This document shows positions 34,548 to 43,120 of a DNA stretch of 64,000 nt, piece after piece. Location of the stretch: assembly GCF_016595245.1 (NCBI RefSeq), contig NZ_JAENHM010000091.1, forward strand, positions 1-64,000, read 5' to 3'. This stretch comes from Azospirillum endophyticum. Its GTDB lineage: Bacteria; Pseudomonadota; Alphaproteobacteria; Azospirillales; Azospirillaceae. The notes beneath the pieces were generated by a model, which made no database searches, was not told where the DNA came from, and worked only from the letters and a program-made list of their open reading frames with translations. Each line of letters opens with the position of its first letter. The first letter of the stretch is position 1. The translations under genes were made by a program, and so were the position numbers.

Positions 34548-36164
34548 TCAGGACTGTTGCGGTGTCGGGCCGATGCCGCGCTGCTGGGCTGCGTCCAGCA
34601 GGCTGACCAGCTCGCCCGACACCCACCAGCGGCAGCGGCGGCGTTCCTCGGTCGCGACGGTCACGACGCGCTCGATCAGCTTGCCTTCGCCGGCATTCAG
34701 CTCGCGGCCGTCGCGCAACGCCCGTTCGGTGATGCCCAGCAGGGTCTTGTCGATCGCCGTCACCTCGATGGGATAGCCGGTCTCTTCCGACAATTCGCAC
34801 AGGTCGGCCATGGCGGTCAGCGCATCCTCCCGGCCATAGGCGCCGACCTGCCGGAACAGCCCGGCCAGATGCTCCCCGATCGCCGTCAGCCAGGGGTTGG
34901 CGGAGGCGGCGATGCCGCGGCGGCGCAGCCGGTGGTTGAAGCCGTTGATGAAGCGCACCGGAGCGATCAGCGGCCGGGCCGAGCTGCTGGCGTTCAGCGT
35001 CAGCAGGCGGTGGCTCAGCACCGGCACCACCTCTCCCTCCACCAGCCCGGTCGCCCGGCCGACCGCGGCCGACACTGCCGCCCAGTTGCGCCCGCCGCGC
35101 TCGACGCCGAAGCCCTGCAGCGAGTCGTACCAGCGGAAGGCGCGCTCCTCGAGCCGGTCCACCGGCTCCCCGGCGGTCAGCTGCGGCGGGGCGGGGCGGC
35201 CGAGATGCAGGTCCTCCAGCTTCTGGCGCAGGCATTGCCAGGCGAACTGCACATGGCCGACGGCGGACTCGACCAGGATCGGGTTGGGAGAGAGGCCGTA
35301 GAGCGCCAGCGCCTGATCGGGATCGCGCGACCCGTTCAGCAGAGCCAGGGCGTAGTGCATGGCGCCGTCCATGGACTCATCCAGGGTGCCGCCGCTGGAG
35401 TTGCCGGCCGGGCCGCCAGTCGGGCCGCCGCGCTCCGCCGCCATCTCCGACACCATATGCAGCATGCCGATGGTGTCGCGCGGGCGCACGGCGCCTTTCC
35501 ACAGGGGGGCGTGCTCCAGCAGGGAGTCCAGCATCGCCAGATCGCCCATCGACAGCGGCGCCACGCCGAGCAGCCCGCGCTTGCGCAGCAGGGTCAGCCG
35601 TTCGGCATTGGCGGTCGCCAGCAGCGGCCTGGCTCCGCCGCGCTGGCGCAGAACCTCCAGTGAGCGGACGCGAAGCTCCTCCGCCCAGTCCAGAGCGGCC
35701 GGGGAGGCGAGGACCGACTCCAGCGGATGCTCGCTGGCCCGGGCGGCGATGTCGGACTGCACCCGTCCGGCAAGCTCGCGCAGGTGCGGCAGCAGGGCGA
35801 ACCACCAGGCGCCGGCGTCGACCACATGCATGCAGCCGGGCGGCCGGCTTTCCGCCAGCATCAGCGCGTCGGTGCGCAGCATCACCGGATCGAACCAGCC
35901 GGTCCAGATGCGGCGCGCATGTTCCGTGCGCGGGCCGTTCAGCATGGCGACGATCAGGCGGCCGACCTCCACCGTCATCTGGTCGTCTTCCAGATGCCCG
36001 GCCTGCACCAGCTCGAACAGCTTGGACTTCTGCGCCCGGTCGAGCGGAGCCAGGATCGCCTTGACCTTGTCGAGGCTGACGGTCGCCGGATCCGGCTCCA
36101 CCACGTGAAGCGGCACGGTCTGAAGGGAGGCGCTGCGGTTGGGGCGGCCGGCCATGGCGTTCAC
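34548..36164 (-). CDS. Hypothetical protein, 538 aa
   Basis: I do not recognise this family. The protein is soluble and largely helical, rich in Leu, Ala and Arg, with a Gly-rich loop near residues 245-262. There is no signal peptide, membrane segment or obvious catalytic motif. Codon usage and length support a real gene. It converges on the LuxR-type regulator gene, with only 50 bp between the stop codons. The start could be the first ATG or the one three codons later. Its 5' region (36165-36425) is AT-rich and shared with a divergent small gene. Confidence 0.8.
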   Translation of the reverse strand: MNAMAGRPNRSASLQTVPLHVVEPDPATVSLDKVKAILAPLDRAQKSKLFELVQAGHLEDDQMTVEVGRLIVAMLNGPRTEHARRIWTGWFDPVMLRTDALMLAESRPPGCMHVVDAGAWWFALLPHLRELAGRVQSDIAARASEHPLESVLASPAALDWAEELRVRSLEVLRQRGGARPLLATANAERLTLLRKRGLLGVAPLSMGDLAMLDSLLEHAPLWKGAVRPRDTIGMLHMVSEMAAERGGPTGGPAGNSSGGTLDESMDGAMHYALALLNGSRDPDQALALYGLSPNPILVESAVGHVQFAWQCLRQKLEDLHLGRPAPPQLTAGEPVDRLEERAFRWYDSLQGFGVERGGRNWAAVSAAVGRATGLVEGEVVPVLSHRLLTLNASSSARPLIAPVRFINGFNHRLRRRGIAASANPWLTAIGEHLAGLFRQVGAYGREDALTAMADLCELSEETGYPIEVTAIDKTLLGITERALRDGRELNAGEGKLIERVVTVATEERRRCRWWVSGELVSLLDAAQQRGIGPTPQQS

Positions 36165-36425
36165 GGGCAGTGCTGAATCGCGTCGATTTTAGATACCGGC
36201 AGCAATGATTGCTACTGGTATGTGGTGACATATTCTGTCGAGCTGTGTCGGAGCCGTATCCGCCGTCCCGGTTGCCGCTTTTCGGCTTCGGCTCTGGGCA
36301 TATGAAACGAATTGCTTCAAATGTTGCCTAAATTTATTTCATTTAAGTGCTAAATGGCGCCTTCACACCCGCCGGTCCCCGATCCATTATCGTTCAAGGC
36401 AACGGCTCCATCACAAGGCGCCCCG
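36165..36425. promoter_or_regulatory. AT-rich divergent promoter region
   Basis: This 261-bp gap between two outward-facing hypothetical genes is clearly richer in A/T (notably 36290-36355) than the surrounding coding DNA. It should hold both promoters. No operator recognised. Confidence 0.45.
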
Positions 36426-36674
36426 ATGATTCCGCAGCAGATCGCCGACACCACCCCCAGGTTGTTCACCGTCATGACCCATGCCGACACGCACAGGGCC
36501 GAACAGGTCGTGGACGACTTCGCCGCCCGCCTGGCGGCGGCGGGCTTGTCCGAGGGCGCGCGCGCCGAGGCTTACGAGGCGGCGTTGAAGCACCTGATGG
36601 GCCACCTGATCCGGCAGGAAGGCTGGCTGGCCGAAGAATTCACCGCCGTCGCCCGGTCGCTCGGCGCCTACTGA
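36426..36674 (+). CDS. Small hypothetical protein, 82 aa
   Basis: A helical 82-residue protein rich in Ala, Glu and His. It has no membrane segment or recognised motif, only a regular amphipathic helix pattern (HRAEQVVDDFAARLAAAG). The ATG at 36426 has AAGG close upstream. Codon bias supports translation. It is divergent from the 538-residue hypothetical gene and is followed by the repeat-rich element. Confidence 0.6.
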   Translation: MIPQQIADTTPRLFTVMTHADTHRAEQVVDDFAARLAAAGLSEGARAEAYEAALKHLMGHLIRQEGWLAEEFTAVARSLGAY

Positions 36675-37302
36675 CTGCCGACGATAGTCGTTCCCGTCTT
36701 TCCGCAGGCCGCCCGTCCCGTCCAGGACCGGCGGCCTTTCCTGTTTGTGCGATGTCGGCGATGAACGCCGGCATGGGGAAACCCCCCGTCATAGGCGCTG
36801 ACTGACAGATTCGATTGCTGTCGAAGCCAAATACGTCCCTGATCGACCGTCATCCCCACCTTCGAGTTGATGAAGAAATCAGGGGCTAGCTGAGAGAAGC
36901 CTCAGGTTTGAAGCCGTTCTACATCGGATTCCATCATGATCCTCTCTCGGCCGTCATTCCCGCGAAGAAGCCTGTGAAGAAATCGAACTTACATGAGAAA
37001 GCCCCGATCTGGCAGGCGTGCACATCTCCCACTCGTCATCCCCGCGGAGGCGGGGAACCAGGATTTCCAACACAAGTGCTTGTAAAGGCTGGATTCCCGC
37101 CTTCGCGGGAATGACGGCCGAGGGACGCGCAAGATGCGATCCAACGCGACGTGGTTCGAACTTGGGGCTTCTCTCAGCGAGTCACCGATTTCTTCACAGG
37201 CTCCTTCGCGGAGGTGACATAGAAAAAGGTGCCGGCCCATTGGTAAATGGGCAAAGTCCTTTAAGTCAGCGCCTATGGAAAGTCCCCCTCCCGGCGCTCC
37301 CC
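36675..37302. other. Gene-free, repeat-rich interval
   Basis: No gene is supported here. The first 116 bp hold a possible terminator (CAGGCCGCCCG and CGGCGGCC arms near 36704-36736). The rest is almost entirely the MITE-like element described next. Open frames crossing this interval arise from the inverted repeats. Confidence 0.6.
36791..37276. mobile_element. MITE-like element with 13-bp perfect terminal inverted repeats
   Basis: The ends are ATAGGCGCTGACT (36791-36803) and AGTCAGCGCCTAT (37264-37276), an exact inverted match. Inside, roughly 100-bp diverged arms (36872-36972 and 37085-37197) are inverted copies sharing GAAGAAATC, TGAGAGAAGCC and CGGCCGTCATTCCCGCGAAG. An inner pair of palindromic copies (37034-37062 and 37089-37116) resembles the widespread GTCATTCCCGCG...GCGGGAATCCAG repeat. 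There is no transposase gene. No clear target-site duplication was seen. Confidence 0.6.
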
Positions 37303-38625
37303 TCAGCGCTCGTTGAAGCTGTCGGACAGCGCGAAGTAGATCGGCTTCAGCAGATATTCCAGCAGCGACCGCTCGCCGGTGGGCAGCTCGACCTGGGTGG
37401 TCATGCCGGGCAGGACCGGATGCTGGACGTCGTCGCGGCCGACATGGTTTCGGCTCAGCGCCACGACCGCCTTGTAGTAGGGGCGGTGCTGCTCGTCCAG
37501 GAAGGTCGAGGCGGAGATGCGCAGCAGCTTGCCGGTGATGGCGCCGTAGCGGGCGAAGTCGTAGGTCAGCACCTTGACCGTCGCCTCCTGCCCGACCTCG
37601 AGATGGCCGATGTCGCGCGGGGTGACATGGGCCTCGACCGTCATCTCATGGTCGACCGGGACGACCTGCATCAGGACGCCGCCTTCCGGGACGACGGCGC
37701 CGATGGTGTTGACCCGCAGATCCTGCACCAGGCCGCGCACCGGCGACGGCACCGTCAGGCGCTGGGCACGGTCGTCCAGCTTGGCCCGCGCCTCGCGCAG
37801 TTGGGCGATCTCGGCGGTGACGGTGCCCATCTCGGTCACGGCGTCCTGCGACAGCTTGGCCGACTGGTCGAGGATGCGGTTGCCCGCCTCGGTGATCGCC
37901 TGATGGGTGGCGATGATCTGGCCCTCGATCCGCCGCTGCTCGCCCATCAGGCGCGACTGCTCGCGCTGGGTCTCCAGCGATTGCAGCTTCGACGACAGCC
38001 CCATGGATTCCAGCTTGTTGCGGATGTCGACCGATCCGGTGATGAAGGTGATCTGGTCCTTGATGTTGGCGAGCTGTCCCTCGTACAGCGCCAACTCCGC
38101 CTCGCGTTGCGACACCTGGGCGCGCAGCACGGCGATGGCGGTGTCGCGCGCCTGGCGCTGGGTGTCGGAGATCAGCCGCTGGTCGGCGACCTGTGCCTCC
38201 GTCTGGGGGGTGTCGGGGCCGGAGACGCGGGCGAAGTCGGGGACCCGTCCGGCGGCGAAGGCGCGCAGCCGTTCCGCCCGCAGCTCCAGCGTCAGCAGTC
38301 GCGCGTTCATCTGATCCCGCTCGGCCTGGACCTGCTTGGGGTCGAAGACGATCAGCGGCTGCCCGGCCTCCACCAGGTCGCCTTCCTTGACCAGGATGGC
38401 CGACACGATGCCGCCTTCCAGATGCTGGACGACCTGGGCGTTGCCGGACGGCACCACCTGCCCGGCGGTGACGACGGCCTCCTTGACCGGCATCAGCGTG
38501 GCCCAGGTCAGCAGGGCCGCCAGCAGCAGGACCAGCACGAGGATGGTGGCGCGGACGAGCGACTGGGTCGCGTCGTCGGCGCTCAGCGATTTGCCGGTGG
38601 GGCGGGCGAGGTCTGAAGCGGCCAT
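37303..38625 (-). CDS. HlyD-family type I secretion membrane fusion protein
   Basis: A 440-residue periplasmic adaptor. One N-terminal membrane helix (ILVLVLLLAALLTWATL) follows a short cytoplasmic tail. A lipoyl/barrel-sandwich half-motif (GQVVPSGNAQVVQHLEGGIV), a long alpha-helical hairpin and the C-terminal beta-barrel (VDHEMTVEAHVTPRDIGHL) follow, matching HlyD/LapC proteins. ATG 38625 is preferred. A GTG four codons upstream (38637) is possible and neither has a good ribosome-binding site. It lies 57 bp after the ABC transporter gene on the same strand. It should link that transporter to an outer-membrane channel for export of the giant repeat protein. Confidence 0.93.
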   Translation of the reverse strand: MAASDLARPTGKSLSADDATQSLVRATILVLVLLLAALLTWATLMPVKEAVVTAGQVVPSGNAQVVQHLEGGIVSAILVKEGDLVEAGQPLIVFDPKQVQAERDQMNARLLTLELRAERLRAFAAGRVPDFARVSGPDTPQTEAQVADQRLISDTQRQARDTAIAVLRAQVSQREAELALYEGQLANIKDQITFITGSVDIRNKLESMGLSSKLQSLETQREQSRLMGEQRRIEGQIIATHQAITEAGNRILDQSAKLSQDAVTEMGTVTAEIAQLREARAKLDDRAQRLTVPSPVRGLVQDLRVNTIGAVVPEGGVLMQVVPVDHEMTVEAHVTPRDIGHLEVGQEATVKVLTYDFARYGAITGKLLRISASTFLDEQHRPYYKAVVALSRNHVGRDDVQHPVLPGMTTQVELPTGERSLLEYLLKPIYFALSDSFNER

Positions 38626-38682
38626 CTTGCGGTTCACACGGAAATCGGAAGGGGAGGATCGGGAAGGACGGAGCGGAACCGG

Positions 38683-41600
38683 TCAGCGCTGCGGCGTCGC
38701 CGCGACGCCGGGCGGGCGCTGCAGCCCGATCCCGCCGAGCAGCGCCCCGGCGATGCCGTTGGCGACGCTGTTGCCGCCTCCCGAACCGGAACCGCCGCCC
38801 GGCCCGACCGGCCGGGGGCCGGGAAGGCTGCCGGCCGGCGGGGCGGGGGCGATCATGCCGGCGTCCATCGTCAGCACGGTGTCGGCCAGCGTCAGGTGGC
38901 TCGGCCGGTGGGTGACCAGGAAGATGGTGCTGTGCCCGCGCAGCGCCGCCAGCGCCGCCTGCAGCGCCTTGTCGCCCTCGAAGTCCAGCCGGCTGGCCGG
39001 CTCGTCCAGCAGCAGGATGCGCGGCCGGCGGATATAGGCGCGGGCCAGGCAGATCTTCTGCGTCAGGCTGGGCGACAGCCGCAGCGACTGGTTGTCGCCG
39101 ATGCGGGTGTCCAGCCCGCGCGGCAGCGCCTCCACCTCGTCCAGCGCGCCGGCCAGCGACAGCGCCCAGCGCAATTCGGACAGGTCGGCGGTCTGGTCGG
39201 CGAAGCGCAGGTTCTGGGCGATGGTGCCGTAGAACAGGGAACTCGCCTGCGGCACGTAGCCGATGGACTTGCGCAGGTCGACCGGGTCCATCTGGCGGAT
39301 GTCGACGCCGTCGACGCGCACGTTGCCGGCCTGCGGGGCGTAGAGCCCCAGCATCACCTTCAGCAGCGACGACTTGCCGGCGCCGTCCGGGCCGACGATG
39401 GCGACGATCTGCCCCGGCTTGACGGTGAAGCTCACGCCGACCAGCGCCGGATCGGCATCGTTGCGATAGCGCAGCGAGACGCGGGAGAGGGAGACCTCGC
39501 CCTTCAGCTTGCGCGGCTGCAGGGTGGCGCAGCGCGGCTCGCGCTCCGGCCGGATGCTCATCAGGCCGTTGATCTGGCGGGCGTTGGCACGCAGCTGCTC
39601 GATGCGCGGCAGCATCGACACGGCGGTCTGCAACGGCACCATCACCCGCCACAGCAGCATCATCGACGCCATCAGCGCACCGGGCGTCATGGCCCCGGCG
39701 AAGACCTGCAGGGCGCCGACGCCGACGGTGGCCAGCCCGGCGATCGGCACCACCAGCCCGGCCAGCGCCGCGTGGGTCGCCGACAGGTTGGCGGCGGTGT
39801 GGCCCGAGCGGGCGGTGCGGGCCGACAGCCGGTCGTAGCGGTCGCGCCAGTGGGCCAGCCCGCCGATGGCGCGCAGCGCCGGCATCTTGGCGACCATCTC
39901 GACGAAGAATTCCTGGCGCTCGGTGTCGGCGCGCGCCGTGGTGCCGGTGCGGGCGCGCACCAGCGGGTGGACGGCGGCGCCGATCGCCGCGGTCACCAGC
40001 ACCGCGGCCAGCGGCACCAGGGCCAGCGGCCCGCCCAGTATTCCCATCACGCCCAGGTAGAGCAGGGCGAAGGGCACGTCGAACAGCGCCGCGACCTGCC
40101 CCTGGCTGATGAAGTCGCGGATCGACTCCAGATCCTTCACCCGGGCGATCTGCGTGCCGATGGCGGCGCGCTCGCTCATCCCGACCGGCAGCATCAGGAT
40201 GCGTTCGATGGTGGCGTTGCTGATGGTGCGGGCGATGCGCGACCCGGCATGGGCCAGCGCCCGGCCGCGGATCTGGCGCAGGGCGAAATCGCCGGCGATC
40301 ACCAGCCCGGCGCCGACGGCGATGGTCGCCAGCGTGTCGAAGGATCCGGTGCCGATGACCTTGTCGTAGACCGCCATGGTGAAGAGCGGGGCGGCGACCG
40401 ACAGCAGGTTGATGACGGCGCTCAGGCCCAGCACCGACCACAGCAGCGGCAGATAGCCGTGGATGACCGTGCCGACCCAGTTCTGGTTGCCGGCGCCGGC
40501 CGCCGTCTCCAGCGGCGTGAAGGCGTAGGCCGTCCCCTTGCCGAAATTCAGCGTCACCGTCTCGCGGGCGCTGCCGCTGAAGGCGGTGACGCCGTCGGCA
40601 TCGGCGGACAGCAGTGTGTAGATGCCGCCGTCGCGCCCGCGGAACAGGCAGGGCAGCAGCGACGCCTCCGGCCGCGCGAGGTCGAAGCGCAGGCTGCGCC
40701 CGTCGAAATGCAGGCGCTGGAAGACGTCGCACAGCTCCTCCACCGTCTGCACCTCGGAGAAATGGGGCAGGGCCTCCGCCAGCGTCTGCGGGGCGCCGCG
40801 CCAGCCGAGCGCGTCGAGCAGCGGGACCATGCAGGCGCCGACCTCCGACGCTTCCGCCAGCCGGCGGCGCAGGATGTCGGCGTCGTCGTGGGCGGCGCGG
40901 ATCGGCTCGGAAGCCGGCCCGGACTCCCGCTTGGTCTCCGCATCGGCCGCGGGCGCGGCGGAGGTGGCGATCAGGGTCGGCTGCCCGCCGGCGCCCTCGG
41001 CGCCGGCATTGCGGGTGACCGCGCGGCCGTCGACGATCTGCACGACCCGGTCGGCCAGCGACAGCAGCGACGGGCGGCTGCTGACCAGCAGGATGGTGAC
41101 GGTGCCGCGCAGCTCGTCCAGCGTACGGCGGAAGGCGTTGTCGGATTCGACGTCGAGGGAGGAGTTCGGCTCGTCCAGCAGCAGGACAGCCGGTTCGCGG
41201 ACCAGCGCGCGGGCAAGGCAGATCATCTGGCGGGCGCCGCGCGGCAGCGCTTCCTGCGAGGCGTCGCCGACGATGGTCTCATAGCCCTGCGGCAGGCTGG
41301 CGATCCGGCGGTCGAGGCCGAGGCGCCGGCAGACCTCCATCGCCAGGTCGGCCCGGCCGGGATCGAACAGGGTCAGATTCTGCAGGATGGTGCCTTTGAA
41401 CAGCTCCGGATGCTCGCCGACATAGACGACGCCGCCGATGCCGATCATGGCGTCGGCATCGGCCAGGGTGCGCACGCCGACCCGGACCTCGCCGGCGGTC
41501 GGCCGCAGTACGCCCAGGATCAGGCGCAATAGGGTCGTCTTGCCCGAACTGTTGGTCGCCACCACGCCCAGGAACTCGCCCGGCCCGACGCTCAGCGACA

Positions 41601-42798
41601 GCTCGTTCAGGATCTCCGGGCCGCGGTCGTAGGCGAAGCGGACCTTGTCCATCTCGATCGAGCCGGGGGCCAGCGGCGTGGCGACCGCCCCGCCGGTCGG
41701 GGCCTCGGTCCCGGTCCCGGTCTCGCCTTGCGGCGCGGCGCCGTCCGATCCGACCTCCAGCAGGACATGGCCGATGCGGCGCAGCGCCAGCGACACCGAC
41801 TGGTAGCGCACCCAGCGGTCGAACAGCGCCTGGACCGGCTGCACGCAGCGCCCGGCGAGCATCGAGCAGGCGGTGAGCACGCCGGTGGTCATCGCCCCGT
41901 CGATCACCGAAACGCTGCCGATGAGGACCACCAGCATCATCGTCGCCTGCGCCAGCGTGCCGGCGACCACCGAGGCGGAGCCGCTGAGCCGGGCGACGGT
42001 GAAGTCCTCCTCGCTGCAGCCCTGCTGCAGGCGCTCGTGGCGGCGCAGCAGGCCGGCCTCGGCCCCCAGGCCCTTCACGGTATGGACGCCGCCCAGCACC
42101 TCGCTGATGAAGTTGAGGCGCCTCTCCTCCAGCGTGTGGCGGCTTTCCAGGGCGCGGCGCATCCGCCGGCCCAGCACGGCGGCCAGCACCAGGAACAGCC
42201 CCAGCACCGCCACCGGGATCGCCGCCAGCCAGCCGGCGAGCAGGGCGATCAGCCCCAGGTAGAGGACGGCGAAGGGGATGTCGATGGCGGATTGCAGCGC
42301 CTGGCCCGAGTAGAATTCGCGCACCAGCTTGATGGCGCGGTAGACCTCGAAATGGGTGCCGATGCCCTGCTGCGAGAAGGTGTTCAGCGGCATGTGCATC
42401 AGCCGGTCGATCAGCGACGCGCTCGACTGGTGTTCGATCCGGGCGCCCATCCAGGTGGTCAGCGCCGAGCGCGCCACCCGCAGGATCGCCTCCATCACCG
42501 CCGCCGCCCCGCAGCCGATGCCGAGCAGGAGCATGGTGCCGTAGGATTCGTTCGGCAGGATGCGGTCGTAGACGTGCAGCAGCGTGACCGGCAGCGCCAG
42601 CCCGAAGATGTTCAGCGCGAAGGACGCCAGGATCAGCATCGCCCGGTCCCGGCGCGGCCCCAGCATGCCGGACAGCAGACGCCGTGCCGCCTTTTCGGCC
42701 GCGCGGTCGCGGTCGACGGAGGCCGCCGCCGATTCGGCGGGCGGTATGGTGCGGGAATTGGGCGGGGCTGCGGACGACAAGGGGACTGACCTGTACAC
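38683..42798 (-). CDS. Fused double ABC transporter of type I secretion (two half-transporters in one chain)
   Basis: A 1,371-residue protein containing TMD1-NBD1-insert-TMD2-NBD2. The first ABC domain has a degenerate Walker A (ATNSSGKTT, Lys420), a weak signature (LPRGARQ) and Ser574 where the switch His should be, with Walker B intact. The second has GPDGAGKSS (Lys1142), an imperfect LSPSLTQ signature, Walker B, and His1297 in VTHRPS. Between NBD1 and TMD2 is a soluble insert of about 170 residues in the position of C39-like domains, with no peptidase Cys/His pair that I can identify. This resembles the two-ATPase RtxB/RtxE export system fused into one chain. The start is a GTG with no good ribosome-binding site; a downstream TTG (42780) is possible. 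The C-terminal about 50 residues are Gly/Pro-rich. Confidence 0.9.
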   Translation of the reverse strand: MYRSVPLSSAAPPNSRTIPPAESAAASVDRDRAAEKAARRLLSGMLGPRRDRAMLILASFALNIFGLALPVTLLHVYDRILPNESYGTMLLLGIGCGAAAVMEAILRVARSALTTWMGARIEHQSSASLIDRLMHMPLNTFSQQGIGTHFEVYRAIKLVREFYSGQALQSAIDIPFAVLYLGLIALLAGWLAAIPVAVLGLFLVLAAVLGRRMRRALESRHTLEERRLNFISEVLGGVHTVKGLGAEAGLLRRHERLQQGCSEEDFTVARLSGSASVVAGTLAQATMMLVVLIGSVSVIDGAMTTGVLTACSMLAGRCVQPVQALFDRWVRYQSVSLALRRIGHVLLEVGSDGAAPQGETGTGTEAPTGGAVATPLAPGSIEMDKVRFAYDRGPEILNELSLSVGPGEFLGVVATNSSGKTTLLRLILGVLRPTAGEVRVGVRTLADADAMIGIGGVVYVGEHPELFKGTILQNLTLFDPGRADLAMEVCRRLGLDRRIASLPQGYETIVGDASQEALPRGARQMICLARALVREPAVLLLDEPNSSLDVESDNAFRRTLDELRGTVTILLVSSRPSLLSLADRVVQIVDGRAVTRNAGAEGAGGQPTLIATSAAPAADAETKRESGPASEPIRAAHDDADILRRRLAEASEVGACMVPLLDALGWRGAPQTLAEALPHFSEVQTVEELCDVFQRLHFDGRSLRFDLARPEASLLPCLFRGRDGGIYTLLSADADGVTAFSGSARETVTLNFGKGTAYAFTPLETAAGAGNQNWVGTVIHGYLPLLWSVLGLSAVINLLSVAAPLFTMAVYDKVIGTGSFDTLATIAVGAGLVIAGDFALRQIRGRALAHAGSRIARTISNATIERILMLPVGMSERAAIGTQIARVKDLESIRDFISQGQVAALFDVPFALLYLGVMGILGGPLALVPLAAVLVTAAIGAAVHPLVRARTGTTARADTERQEFFVEMVAKMPALRAIGGLAHWRDRYDRLSARTARSGHTAANLSATHAALAGLVVPIAGLATVGVGALQVFAGAMTPGALMASMMLLWRVMVPLQTAVSMLPRIEQLRANARQINGLMSIRPEREPRCATLQPRKLKGEVSLSRVSLRYRNDADPALVGVSFTVKPGQIVAIVGPDGAGKSSLLKVMLGLYAPQAGNVRVDGVDIRQMDPVDLRKSIGYVPQASSLFYGTIAQNLRFADQTADLSELRWALSLAGALDEVEALPRGLDTRIGDNQSLRLSPSLTQKICLARAYIRRPRILLLDEPASRLDFEGDKALQAALAALRGHSTIFLVTHRPSHLTLADTVLTMDAGMIAPAPPAGSLPGPRPVGPGGGSGSGGGNSVANGIAGALLGGIGLQRPPGVAATPQR

Positions 42799-43120
42799 AG
42801 GATTAACCGATCAGATAATCAACAGCATAATTGCTAGTGATAGGTAAATCCGCGAATAGCAACAAAAGGCAACCATGTGACAAAGCTTTCAACGGGCTAC
42901 CCGTCCGAATCTGCGCAAAAGAGGTAATAAGCCATAAATTTCGAGGGGGTTTCGTGAGGTTCGGGTGATCGCGGCCGAACGGCCCCAGGATGCAGGCGCC
43001 ATCCAAGCTGTTGAAACTCATCACAGGAAGTTTCTTATCACAAGCAAGTTGGAGCGCTAGAACCTAGGGTCGTGACGAGTGGCGCGGTGCGACTCTGCAC
43101 CCGACTTATGGAGCGGTCCG
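42799..43120. promoter_or_regulatory. Divergent promoter region between the T1SS ABC gene and the giant repeat gene
   Basis: These 322 bp are markedly AT-richer than both flanking genes, especially 42805-42940. They must drive export genes leftward and the repeat protein rightward. GGAG at a 7-nt spacing precedes the ATG at 43121. No operator was recognised. Confidence 0.55.

Noticed and set aside
43040..43100. Sigma-54-type promoter ahead of the adhesin gene
   Set aside because: A TGGC element is present, but the GG-to-GC spacing does not match the -24/-12 consensus.
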